A stretch of DNA of 64,000 nucleotides from G965207335 sp965207335 (GTDB lineage: Bacteria > Pseudomonadota > Gammaproteobacteria > PS1 > Pseudothioglobaceae), in NCBI GenBank assembly GCA_965207335.1, contig OZ242267.1:1612001-1676000 (forward strand). Direction: 5' to 3'. Below are positions 24,101 to 31,298 of the stretch, in pieces (the first letter of the stretch is position 1; every line of letters starts with the position of its first letter). Below the pieces are notes generated by a model. The model searched no databases and had not been told where the DNA came from. It was given only the letters and a program-made list of their open reading frames with translations. Both the position numbers and the translations under genes were made by a program.

Positions 24101-24190
24101 GCACTTAGAGGTAAAAATTTGCTATTTAGAGGCAAAAAAATAGGGTTTAGAGGTAAAAAATGGCACTTAGAGGTAAAAAATGCTATTTAA
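24101..24190 (+). repeat. Four 21-bp iterons (TTAGAGGTAAAAA core)
   Basis: TTAGAGGTAAAAA-type units recur with TAGAGG starting at 24106, 24127, 24148 and 24168, a spacing of 21, 21 and 20 bp, i.e. two helical turns. The gap 23704..24549 contains no gene; besides these iterons and the oriT candidate it is very AT-rich, with TTTTCTGCAAAAAA repeated near 23878 and 23993. Phased iterons suit a replication, partition or relaxosome-binding site. Confidence 0.75.
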
Positions 24191-24505
24191 GCACTTTTTT
24201 GTATTTGCTATTTAATAATATAGTCTTTTTTATAACTGTTAGAGTTCTTTCCTAAGTGTTATAAAAAATAATTAAATTTACACCTATGATAGCGGTATAA
24301 AAGTGTTTTTAATTTTTATGCCACTGCCATAGATAAGCGTAATTGCTTTTGATTTTTATTTGTAACTTATTTTTCTTTTAAATTGCTTATTATTTTGTAA
24401 AAATATTAAGTGTTTTAAATACTAGAAAAATGAGTGCTTATTGATTTTTTATTTAAGTGTGATTAATTTGTTTTTAATGCCAGTTAAATAAAAATTTACT
24501 TTATA

Positions 24506-24514
24506 TGATATAAT
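24506..24514 (+). promoter_or_regulatory. Extended -10 promoter (TGATATAAT)
   Basis: TGA-TATAAT lies 36 bp before the ATG at 24550. The same extended -10 nonamer occurs before hicB and before the repeat-protein gene at 35098. No convincing -35 is visible. Confidence 0.45.
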
Positions 24515-24549
24515 TATATTTTGTATTCTATTGTTAGCAATTAAGAAAA

Positions 24550-24849
24550 ATGAAATTACAAAACAACTCAAACAATAGAGTGTATCGCACAATAAATATA
24601 TCTAAACAAAACCATAAAAAATTAAAATTATTAGCTTGGCAAAAACAAGATACTATTTATAATTTAGTCAATGGTAGTATAAAAGAATTAATTAAACAAG
24701 AGCCGTCAATAATTACAACAACAAGCAATAATACACAAACATACGCATTAAGTAAGCAGTTATTTATTGAACTCAAAGTTTATGCTAAAAAATACAATAT
24801 TGAGATTAAATTATTAATACTTAATGCAGTACTAATATGCTATAAATAA
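24550..24849 (+). CDS. Second tandem RHH-like protein, paralogue of the parA partner
   Basis: A 99-residue basic protein. SNNRVYRTINISKQNHKKLK followed by QDTIYNLVNGSIKELI aligns directly with the N-terminal half of the 19820..20179 protein, and QTYALSKQLFIELKVYAKKY with its C-terminal half. Both halves keep the strand-helix-helix pattern. It is transcribed away from the iterons and MobC gene, towards the integrase. It could bind the iterons, the oriT region or the integrase promoter; two paralogues on one element suggest divided regulatory targets. No parA lies next to this copy. Confidence 0.65.
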   Translation: MKLQNNSNNRVYRTINISKQNHKKLKLLAWQKQDTIYNLVNGSIKELIKQEPSIITTTSNNTQTYALSKQLFIELKVYAKKYNIEIKLLILNAVLICYK

Positions 24850-24864
24850 ATATTAATTTCTTAT

Positions 24865-25725
24865 TTATAAAGTATCTTGTGCTTTTCTAAGCCCATCAAT
24901 GTTTGGATGTATATAATCCATAGTGGTATTAATGCTTGTATGTCCTAGTAAATTTTGAAGGTCTTTTATATTATTGTGTTTTTCGGCTATTATGGTTGCC
25001 ATTGTATGTCTTAACATGTGGGCTGACACCTGAGCCCCTATATTTTTAGATATTTTTTGAAAAATTTTTGAAACATGCTCACAAGTCATTTTTTTGCCTT
25101 TATGCCTATTACTAAACAAACAAATATTAAAAACTTGATTGTCTTTTTTAATTACACAGCTATGTTTTTTAATATTATTAAAATCAGCAAAAAGAACATT
25201 ATTCATAGGCACTATATATTCTCTTTTGGTTTTAGAACTTTGTGCAGATAATTTAATAATCATATTATTAAAATCAATATCACGCCATTGAAGTTCTACT
25301 AATTGTCTACGCCGCATACCTGTATAATACAGCGTGTGTATAACAGCAATCCAAAACCAATTATTATTTAACTTATTGCAATATTCTAATATTTTATTAA
25401 TTGTATTAACATCAATAATTTTAGGCTTGCTTTTATAAGTTGTAATTTGTTTTAGTTGCCTAAAAGGATTTTTTGTTAAATATTTATATTTAATAGCTAT
25501 TTCAAACAGTGCTCTCATATGCCGCAAATAATTATTCCAGCCATTTATACTTGCTCTAGCAAGGACCTTGTCACGCTAATTTAGTATTTGTTCATGAGTT
25601 ATGTATATATTATTACAACCAGTATCGCGAGTAAAAACCCTTAGTAGTGTATTATATTTTTGTATAGTAGATAAACTTGGCAGTCTTTCCTTTTGATACA
25701 ATTCAAATAACTCAGATAAATTCAT
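24865..25725 (-). pseudogene. int: Tyrosine recombinase/integrase interrupted by one in-frame amber codon
   Basis: Read from the ATG at 25725, the frame encodes a 286-residue integrase: MNLSELFELYQKERLPSLST, a core-binding helix region, TAG at codon 50 (25578..25576), then RDKVLARASINGWNNYLRHM and the whole catalytic domain in the same frame. Catalytic residues are intact: R in YTGMRRRQL, H-x-x-R in HMLRHTMA, H in LLGHTSINTT and the nucleophile Y in MDYIH. A single nonsense change therefore separates it from a complete enzyme. An internal ATG (25527) gives a C-terminal 220-residue product lacking the arm/core-binding N-terminus. It lies next to the split tRNA, as expected for the element's integrase. 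Confidence 0.85.
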
Positions 25726-25754
25726 AAACATTTATAAAAATAAGACATTATAAA

Positions 25755-26009
25755 TTATTCATCATCTAAAATTATTTGTTTTGGTAATGTTTCTGGATTA
25801 ATTCCTAATATATAATAAGTATATTGAGGATATGCTTTTAAAAATTTATTAATATTAGGTATGGCGGGATTCTTAACCTTATCAGTGCGGTATTCATAAA
25901 TGTGATGGCTTGCAATACCTACTGTTTTACCCAGTGTGATTGCACTTATATTTTCAGCTTTTTGTATAGCAAAAATTTTTTTACTAAAATTTAATAAAAT
26001 TCCTTGCAT
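25755..26009 (-). CDS. Small HTH (XRE-like) regulator next to the integrase
   Basis: An 84-residue protein with a helix-turn-helix segment (ITLGKTVGIASHHIYEYRTD, then NPAIPNINKFLKAY), resembling Cro/C1-type HTH domains with a short C-terminal tail. It is encoded 29 bp upstream of the integrase on the same strand and is the last gene before the tRNA boundary. A regulator or excisionase-like role is likely from position; excisionases usually have a winged helix rather than XRE fold, so a repressor is the better guess. Confidence 0.65.
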   Translation of the reverse strand: MQGILLNFSKKIFAIQKAENISAITLGKTVGIASHHIYEYRTDKVKNPAIPNINKFLKAYPQYTYYILGINPETLPKQIILDDE

Positions 26010-26061
26010 AATTTTAAAAATAGTCTATAATCACAAATAATTTAAAGATTTTATAAAAAAT

Positions 26062-26101
26062 GATTTTCAGTCCCTTGCTCTACCGACTGAGCTATTTGGC
26101 C
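26062..26101 (-). tRNA. 5' fragment of a tRNA-Phe(GAA) gene, broken in the anticodon arm
   Basis: On the minus strand GGCCAAATAGCTCAGTCGGT and then AGAGCAAGGGACTGAAAATC form tRNA positions 1-40: acceptor 5' strand, a full D-arm, the 5' side of the anticodon stem (AGGGA) and the loop CTGAAAA with anticodon GAA. After TC the sequence departs (ATTTTTTATAAAATC), so the anticodon stem cannot close and the T-arm and acceptor 3' strand are missing. No matching 3' half was seen in the window. It marks the right end of the integrated element, adjacent to the integrase. Confidence 0.85.
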
Positions 26102-26117
26102 ATAAAAAGAATTTGTA

Positions 26118-26146
26118 ATTATCCACTATAAGCATTAATTAGTCAA
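26118..26146 (-). promoter_or_regulatory. Promoter of the broken tRNA-Phe gene
   Basis: On the minus strand a -35 TTGACT (26146..26141), a 17-bp spacer and a -10 GATAAT (26123..26118) end 16 bp before the first tRNA base. It is close to sigma-70 consensus, which suggests the fragment was the original chromosomal gene. Confidence 0.7.
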
Positions 26147-26159
26147 TTGTCATATTTTA

Positions 26160-26177
26160 GAGACCTTTGCATAAACA
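26160..26177 (+). mobile_element. Single end of the MITE-like family
   Basis: GAGACCTTTGCATAAACA matches the terminal inverted repeat of the MITE-like copies at 39.3, 48.2, 57.8 and 59.9 kb, but no second end or body follows. It is 18 bp past the miaA stop codon side, in the chromosomal flank of the element. Confidence 0.6.
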
Positions 26178-26195
26178 TAACTATTACAACCATTA

Positions 26196-27125
26196 TTATT
26201 CTAAAATGTAGTTAATAATTCTATTAATATCTGCTTTAACTAACAGTAAAGATTCTTTTTCTGTTTTTAGCCATGTATGCTGGCGCTTACAAAGTTGCCT
26301 AGTAGCAATAATTGCTAATTCTATCATTTCTTGTTTATTAATATCGCCATCTAAATACGACCAAGCTTGACGATAGCCCACAGCACGCATTGAATTATTG
26401 TTTTTACTAATTTTGTCGTTATTGTATAGTTTTTCTACCTCATCAATAAAACCCAAATCTAGCATACTATGAAACCTTGCTGCTATTTTATCGTGTATTA
26501 ATGAGCGTTCTGGCATAAGAATAATTTTTTTTATAGGATTATTAATAGCTTTTTGTGTTTTTTGTTGTTGAAATTCAGTTAGAGTTTTGGCACTTATATA
26601 AAACACTTCTAAAGCACGCATAATTCTTTGAGTATCGTTTTTATGGATTTTATTGGCTGATAGTTTATCAATATTAAGTAGTTTATTGTATAAATAGCCT
26701 AGACCTTTATTATTTAATTCTGTTGTTAAATTACTACGAATAACTTTGTCAGTAGCAGGCATTTTTGACAAGCCATTTTCCAGAGAACGAAAATAAAAAC
26801 TAGTACCACCTACTAAAATAGGTATTTTTTGTGCTAAAAAAGCATTATCAATAGCATTTTTAGCACTTGAAATAAATGTTGCCACAGAATAAGAATCAAA
26901 TGGCATACAAATATCTACTAATTGATGTGGATATTTTGCTAAGATTTTTTTACTAGGTTTTGCGCTACCAATATCCATTCCCTTATATATCAAGGTAGAA
27001 TCAACACTAATAATTGATAATGGTAATATATTTGCCAATTGGATTACTAAATCTGTTTTTCCAGTAGCAGTTGCACCCATTAGTGCAATGACTGTTTTAC
27101 TATCAAATAATGATTTAATTTGCAC
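26196..27125 (-). CDS. miaA: tRNA dimethylallyltransferase
   Basis: A 309-residue protein that prenylates A37 of tRNAs reading UNN codons. It has a P-loop of the family (MGATATGKTDLVIQLA), SVDSTLIYKGMDIGSAKPS with the conserved Asp, PHQLVDI, ILVGGTSFYFRSLENGLS and the IxRALE box (IMRALEVFYIS). Length is typical. The C-terminus includes RAVGYRQAWSYLDG and RQLCKRQHTWLK, both conserved. It lies 20 bp downstream of sspB on the same strand. tRNA-Phe, whose gene is broken nearby, is a MiaA substrate class. Confidence 0.95.
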   Translation of the reverse strand: MQIKSLFDSKTVIALMGATATGKTDLVIQLANILPLSIISVDSTLIYKGMDIGSAKPSKKILAKYPHQLVDICMPFDSYSVATFISSAKNAIDNAFLAQKIPILVGGTSFYFRSLENGLSKMPATDKVIRSNLTTELNNKGLGYLYNKLLNIDKLSANKIHKNDTQRIMRALEVFYISAKTLTEFQQQKTQKAINNPIKKIILMPERSLIHDKIAARFHSMLDLGFIDEVEKLYNNDKISKNNNSMRAVGYRQAWSYLDGDINKQEMIELAIIATRQLCKRQHTWLKTEKESLLLVKADINRIINYILE

Positions 27126-27145
27126 AGCAAATAATTAAATAGAAT

Positions 27146-27499
27146 TTAATCCGATAATTTGAATGTATTATCATCATTTGGTATTGGTCTTTTTATATCA
27201 TTAAACCACATACCTTGATTATTTTCCTTAGCATAAATACCAATTATGGCATTGATAGGCAATATAATATTGTCTAAGACATTATTAAATCTAGCATTAA
27301 AACTAATGTTATCGTTGCTAATATTTAGATTTTTAATTGCTTGAGGCGAAATATTTAAAACAACTCGTTCTTGATTGTGAAATTCTTTTGGCACTACTGC
27401 ATCACCCAAGGTGCAATTAGCATCTATATAAGGGGTTAGCTTGTTATCACTTATCCATCCATAAAATGAGCGAATTAAGTAAGGTTTAACATCTGTCAT
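27146..27499 (-). CDS. sspB: ClpXP adaptor SspB
   Basis: A 117-residue protein with the SspB substrate-binding fold: KPYLIRSFYGWISDNKLTPY (then IDA), ERVVLNISPQAIKNLNISND, a FNARF strand and PINAIIGIYAKENNQGMWF. The flexible C-terminal tail ending in the ClpX-binding LKV-type peptide of E. coli is short here (NTFKLSD). SspB tethers ssrA-tagged and other substrates to ClpXP. It overlaps sspA by 4 bp, the usual operon. smpB, which enables tagging, is also in this window. Confidence 0.9.
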   Translation of the reverse strand: MTDVKPYLIRSFYGWISDNKLTPYIDANCTLGDAVVPKEFHNQERVVLNISPQAIKNLNISNDNISFNARFNNVLDNIILPINAIIGIYAKENNQGMWFNDIKRPIPNDDNTFKLSD

Positions 27500-28137
27500 T
27501 TATTAGTATATTCTCTTTCAACATCAGATAAACTATTTTGAAACTTACTTCTAGCAAATAATCTTTTAGCATAAGCATTAATTGCTTTAGCACTAGCAGG
27601 TAAAGTAATTTCCATTTTGTTCATACGCCACAACAAAGCTGATAAACAAATATCTAAAATACTAAAATTATCACTCTTAAAATATTTTTTTGACTCAAAC
27701 AATGGCACTAAGTCAATTAAATTATTACTAAGTATTTTTCTTGCTATTATAGCATCTTTTTTGTTTATTGGGCTTAATATTCTATCTGCTAAATTAAATA
27801 GTGAATCTTCAGCTCTGGTAAAGCGAAATAGCAATAATCTTTTTTCTGCTCTTTCTATAGGGTCTGTGGACATTAAGTGTGGGAATGGAAATCTTTCATC
27901 TAAATACTCAACAATTACTGAAAAATCATATAATACCATTTGTCTGTCAAATAATATTGGCAGCATATTGTATGGGTTTAACTCTAAAATATTCTCAGGT
28001 ATTTCATTTACATTTACAAAATATTTATTCGTTTGAATATCCTTCTCCTCTATTATCATGCGAACACAGTGGCAGATAATATTTTCGTTAGAGCTATATA
28101 GTGTAGTGGTTGTGTATAAATTAAGATTTGATAACAT
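27496..28137 (-). CDS. sspA: Stringent starvation protein A, GST-fold RNA polymerase partner
   Basis: A 213-residue protein with a thioredoxin/GST N-domain (LYSSNENIICHCVRMIIEEK, NPYNMLPILFDRQMVLYDFS, VIVEYLDERFPFPHLMSTDP) and a helical C-domain with SILDICLSALLWRM. The P-x-x-x-P and D/E-S-V-I-x-E-Y-L-D-E-R-x-P-H-P-x-L patterns are those of SspA. It binds RNA polymerase in starvation and acid stress. Its 5' end overlaps petC by 17 bp, linking it to the cytochrome bc1 operon, as in many gammaproteobacteria. Confidence 0.93.
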   Translation of the reverse strand: MLSNLNLYTTTTLYSSNENIICHCVRMIIEEKDIQTNKYFVNVNEIPENILELNPYNMLPILFDRQMVLYDFSVIVEYLDERFPFPHLMSTDPIERAEKRLLLFRFTRAEDSLFNLADRILSPINKKDAIIARKILSNNLIDLVPLFESKKYFKSDNFSILDICLSALLWRMNKMEITLPASAKAINAYAKRLFARSKFQNSLSDVEREYTNK

Positions 28138-28828
28138 TTTTATCTCTAGGTTGCCATTTACCGTATTTTACATCCTTCCAATATTCTTTTTTCAGTAAAT
28201 AAGATAGTACAAGTAATACAAGTAAAAATAAAATAACTTTTAAACCCATATTTACTCTTTGTAATTTAATTGGTTCGCTGACATAATCTAAAAAGTTTGT
28301 TATATCTCTAATATCTTTATCAAATTCCACAGCATCTATACTAGCCTTTCTGTTAGCTAATACATCGGGCATGGCAACATTATGCAGGAATTTATTATTA
28401 ACCCCAAAAGGTCTAGAATTATCTGTATAAAAACCGTGTAAATAATTATAAATCCAATCCACACCATTGCTTCTAGCAATAAGCGATAAATCAGGAGGTG
28501 CTACCCCAAACCATTTTTTTGAATATTTACTATCCATAGCATTAGTTATGGTATCACCAATTTTTTTATTAGTAAAAATTAGATTATCTTGCATTTGTTT
28601 ATCACTAATATTTAAGTCATCTGCCATTCTTTTGTAGCGCATATATGATATAGAATGACAAGAGCTACAATAATTCATAAATAATTTAGCACCATTTTGT
28701 AATGATACTTCATCATAAATATCAGTATTAGCAGGCTTTAAATTAATACCAGAAGATGCTAATATGCTAGTAGTGGCAAACATAAAAATAAGTAATGTTG
28801 TAGTTTTTAATTTAATTATTTTATTCAC
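28121..28828 (-). CDS. petC: Cytochrome c1 subunit of the bc1 complex
   Basis: A 235-residue protein with a cleavable signal (TTTLLIFMFATTSILASS), a heme-binding CSSCH (about 54-58), a conserved MRYKRMADDL segment, GVAPPDLSLIARSNGVDWIY, YLHGFYTDNSRPFGVNN, NVAMPDVL (axial Met region) and a C-terminal anchor (VILFLLVLLVLSYLLKKEYW). It passes electrons from the Rieske protein to soluble cytochrome c in aerobic or nitrate-linked respiration. Third gene of petABC. Confidence 0.95.
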   Translation of the reverse strand: MNKIIKLKTTTLLIFMFATTSILASSGINLKPANTDIYDEVSLQNGAKLFMNYCSSCHSISYMRYKRMADDLNISDKQMQDNLIFTNKKIGDTITNAMDSKYSKKWFGVAPPDLSLIARSNGVDWIYNYLHGFYTDNSRPFGVNNKFLHNVAMPDVLANRKASIDAVEFDKDIRDITNFLDYVSEPIKLQRVNMGLKVILFLLVLLVLSYLLKKEYWKDVKYGKWQPRDKNVIKS

Positions 28829-28837
28829 AATTATTAC

Positions 28838-30115
28838 TTAGGTTAATCTTGGTGGTTCTAATTTTGATTTAATAAATCTCGTTGATGTAAACCAAGGCAT
28901 TAAAATAAAAAATGCAAAATATAAAAAGGTAAATATTCTTGCAAGAGTAGTATAAAGAGGTGTTTCTATGTTTATATTTAAGTATGCTTGTAATGCAATA
29001 AACCATTCTGGCGATATTGCAGGTTGCATACCAAGCCAACCAAGATTAATAAAACTAACCACAAAAATACCAAGAGCTATTTTGTAAACAACCCCACGAT
29101 AGCGAATAGATTTAATAGGACTTCTATCAAGCCAAGGTAGGGCAAATAAAATAAGTAATGAGGCAAACATAATAACAACCCCAGGGAATTGCGAGTCAAA
29201 CATAGGTGGCACAGCCCGTAACACAGAATAAAAAGGTGTTAAATACCAAAGTGGTGCAATATGTTCTGGTGTTTGTAATGGGTTTGCTTTAACAAAGTTT
29301 GCGGCTTCTAAAAAATAGCCATTTAGTGCTGGATCGAAGAAAATTATAGATACAAAAATTATTAAAAACACTACTACACCAACTATATCTTTAACACTGT
29401 AATAAGGGTGAAATGGAATACCGTCTTTTGGTATGCCTTTACTGTCTTTATTGTCTTTTATTTCAATTCCATCAGGGTTATTTGAGCCAACTTTATGAAG
29501 TGCGACTATATGTAAAAAAACCAATACTACCAAAATAAGTGGCAATGCTATTACATGTAAGGCAAAAAATCTATTTAATGTTGGGTCCCCTAGAGCATAA
29601 TCACCGAATATATACAATAATAAATCAGAGCCTATATAAGGTACGGAGCCAAATAAATTAATAATTACCGCAGCACCCCAATAAGACATTTGTCCCCAAG
29701 GCAGTACATACCCCATAAATGCCTCTGCCATCAAAACTACATAAAGTACCATACCCAAAATCCAAATTAACTCTCTAGGTGCTTTATACGAGCCATACAA
29801 TAATCCACGATACATATGCAAGTAAATAACCAAAAAGAATGCTGATGCTCCAGTAGAATGCATATAACGCATTAACCAACCCCAATTGACATCACGCATA
29901 ATGTACTCTATAGATGCAAAAGCCAATTCTGAATCTGGTTTGTAGTGCATTGTTAAAAATATCCCAGAAATTATTTGAATAACCAAAACCAACATGGCAA
30001 GTGAGCCAAAGAAATACCAAAAATTAAAATTCCAAGGTGTGTAGTATTCTGCTAAATGCTCATTCCATGCCTTAGTTAACGGAAATCTTTTGTCTATCCA
30101 ATTTTTATTATCCAT
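28838..30115 (-). CDS. petB: Cytochrome b subunit of the bc1 complex
   Basis: About 425 residues from the ATG at 30115 (another in-frame ATG is at 30124). Heme-ligand His pairs lie in WGWLMRYMHSTGASAFFLVI (then YLHMYRG) and in RFFALHVIALPLILVVLVFL (then HIVALHKVG). The Qo-site PEWF-equivalent appears as APLWYLTPFYSVLR. About eight to nine transmembrane helices are present. It catalyses the Q-cycle with PetA and PetC. The 5' end overlaps the petA stop. Confidence 0.95.
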   Translation of the reverse strand: MDNKNWIDKRFPLTKAWNEHLAEYYTPWNFNFWYFFGSLAMLVLVIQIISGIFLTMHYKPDSELAFASIEYIMRDVNWGWLMRYMHSTGASAFFLVIYLHMYRGLLYGSYKAPRELIWILGMVLYVVLMAEAFMGYVLPWGQMSYWGAAVIINLFGSVPYIGSDLLLYIFGDYALGDPTLNRFFALHVIALPLILVVLVFLHIVALHKVGSNNPDGIEIKDNKDSKGIPKDGIPFHPYYSVKDIVGVVVFLIIFVSIIFFDPALNGYFLEAANFVKANPLQTPEHIAPLWYLTPFYSVLRAVPPMFDSQFPGVVIMFASLLILFALPWLDRSPIKSIRYRGVVYKIALGIFVVSFINLGWLGMQPAISPEWFIALQAYLNINIETPLYTTLARIFTFLYFAFFILMPWFTSTRFIKSKLEPPRLT

Positions 30116-30716
30116 TACTAGCATCCTTAATATTAGGGTTTAATCCAATAGTAATTAAAGTATCAGAGTTAAAACTATAAGGAGGAACAACTAAGTTTGT
30201 CGGTGCTGGTGCACCGTCATAAACTCTACCTGCCAAGTCAAATCTAGAACCATGACAAGGACAATAAAAACCACCTTTCCAATTTACTCCTAAATCTGGC
30301 GGGGCAATTTCTGGTCTGAATGTAGGTGAGCAACCAAGATGGGTACAAATACCAATTATTACTGCTATCTCTTTTTTAATTGATCTAGTTGGGTTTTTTG
30401 CGTATTCTGGTTGTTTAGAACTTAAAGAATTAGGGTCTGACAATCTACTATCTAGTGTTGCTAAATTACTTATATCATCTTTTGTCCTGCGAAATACCCA
30501 AACTGGTTTTTTACGCCATAGTACTCGCACTAATTGACCGTATTCTAATTTAGTAATGTCAATTTCAACAGGTGTACCTGCTGCTTTTGACCTAGCACTA
30601 GGTGCTAAACTAGAAATAAAAGGCACAGCAATACCGCCAACACCAACAATACCAACAACACTTGTAGCTGCTGTTAAAAACCTACGCTTTTTCAAATCAA
30701 CAATATACTCAGACAT
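30108..30716 (-). CDS. petA: Rieske iron-sulfur subunit of the bc1 complex
   Basis: A 202-residue protein with a twin-arginine type N-terminus (KKRRFLTAATSVVGIVGVGG), a hydrophobic anchor, and the [2Fe-2S] ligands in CTHLGC (124, His126, 129) and CPCHGSRFD (Cys152, Cys154, His155). It is the mobile electron carrier of the bc1 complex. First gene of petABC-sspAB. The region upstream (30717..30985) holds no convincing gene. Confidence 0.95.
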   Translation of the reverse strand: MSEYIVDLKKRRFLTAATSVVGIVGVGGIAVPFISSLAPSARSKAAGTPVEIDITKLEYGQLVRVLWRKKPVWVFRRTKDDISNLATLDSRLSDPNSLSSKQPEYAKNPTRSIKKEIAVIIGICTHLGCSPTFRPEIAPPDLGVNWKGGFYCPCHGSRFDLAGRVYDGAPAPTNLVVPPYSFNSDTLITIGLNPNIKDASNG

Positions 30717-30985
30717 CTACAAATATAAATAATAAAATCGCTAAATTATACCATAAAATATTTGAATGTTATAAAGTAAATTAAGACTAATTTATTGGGT
30801 TATTATGTTTGGTATTTGAGAGATAATAAATATTATTTTTAGTGATAAAATAACTGCTTAATAATTTTTTCATAAAAAAACTTGTTAAGCAACTATATAA
30901 GGGCTGCTTTTTATGTAAAAATAGCCTAGCTAAAAGTAACGCTATGAACAAAATATCTTTATGCAAAGTTCTCAATTAATACAAT

Positions 30986-31276
30986 CTAGTCAAAAATCTT
31001 AATTTTTATTGTTTTTATATGATTAGCTTCAGTACATTGTTTTAAGGATTTTAAAATTAAATCTTGTTGTTGATTAGCACGAAAAGCCATAGCAGAGGAA
31101 TTACAATTAAATACTGCTAATTGTTTATCCATATTAATTAAACGGATATTGTTTTGTAAATTTTGTGGCAACTTAGAAGCTAATTTAAAATTAATATTAT
31201 TTATTAGCCTAGCCTTATCAAGTATTAAAGGCAATACCTCTAATTTTTTATTATTTGTTGGTGTAAAATCACACAT
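30986..31276 (-). CDS. dciA: DciA-like (DUF721) helicase-loading protein
   Basis: A 96-residue protein with the DUF721 layout: an N-terminal helix (LPLILDKARLINNINFKLAS), K-L-P-x-x-L-x-x-x-I-R, a strand pair (QLAVFNCNSSAMAFRANQQQ) and a final strand (TIKIKIF). DUF721 proteins (DciA) help load the DnaB helicase where DnaC is absent. It is divergent from secA with 22 bp between starts, a common gammaproteobacterial arrangement. Sequence is diverged and short, so confidence is moderate. Confidence 0.65.
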   Translation of the reverse strand: MCDFTPTNNKKLEVLPLILDKARLINNINFKLASKLPQNLQNNIRLINMDKQLAVFNCNSSAMAFRANQQQDLILKSLKQCTEANHIKTIKIKIFD

Positions 31277-31298
31277 TCGGTAGCATAATTTATGAAAA

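Noticed and set aside
24101..24190. Possible CRISPR array
   Set aside because: Units are about 21 bp with no unique spacers and no cas genes are present; phased iterons are the better reading.
30787..30975. 62-aa minus-strand ORF upstream of petA
   Set aside because: No RBS, no family features, hydrophobic low-complexity translation; treated as intergenic.
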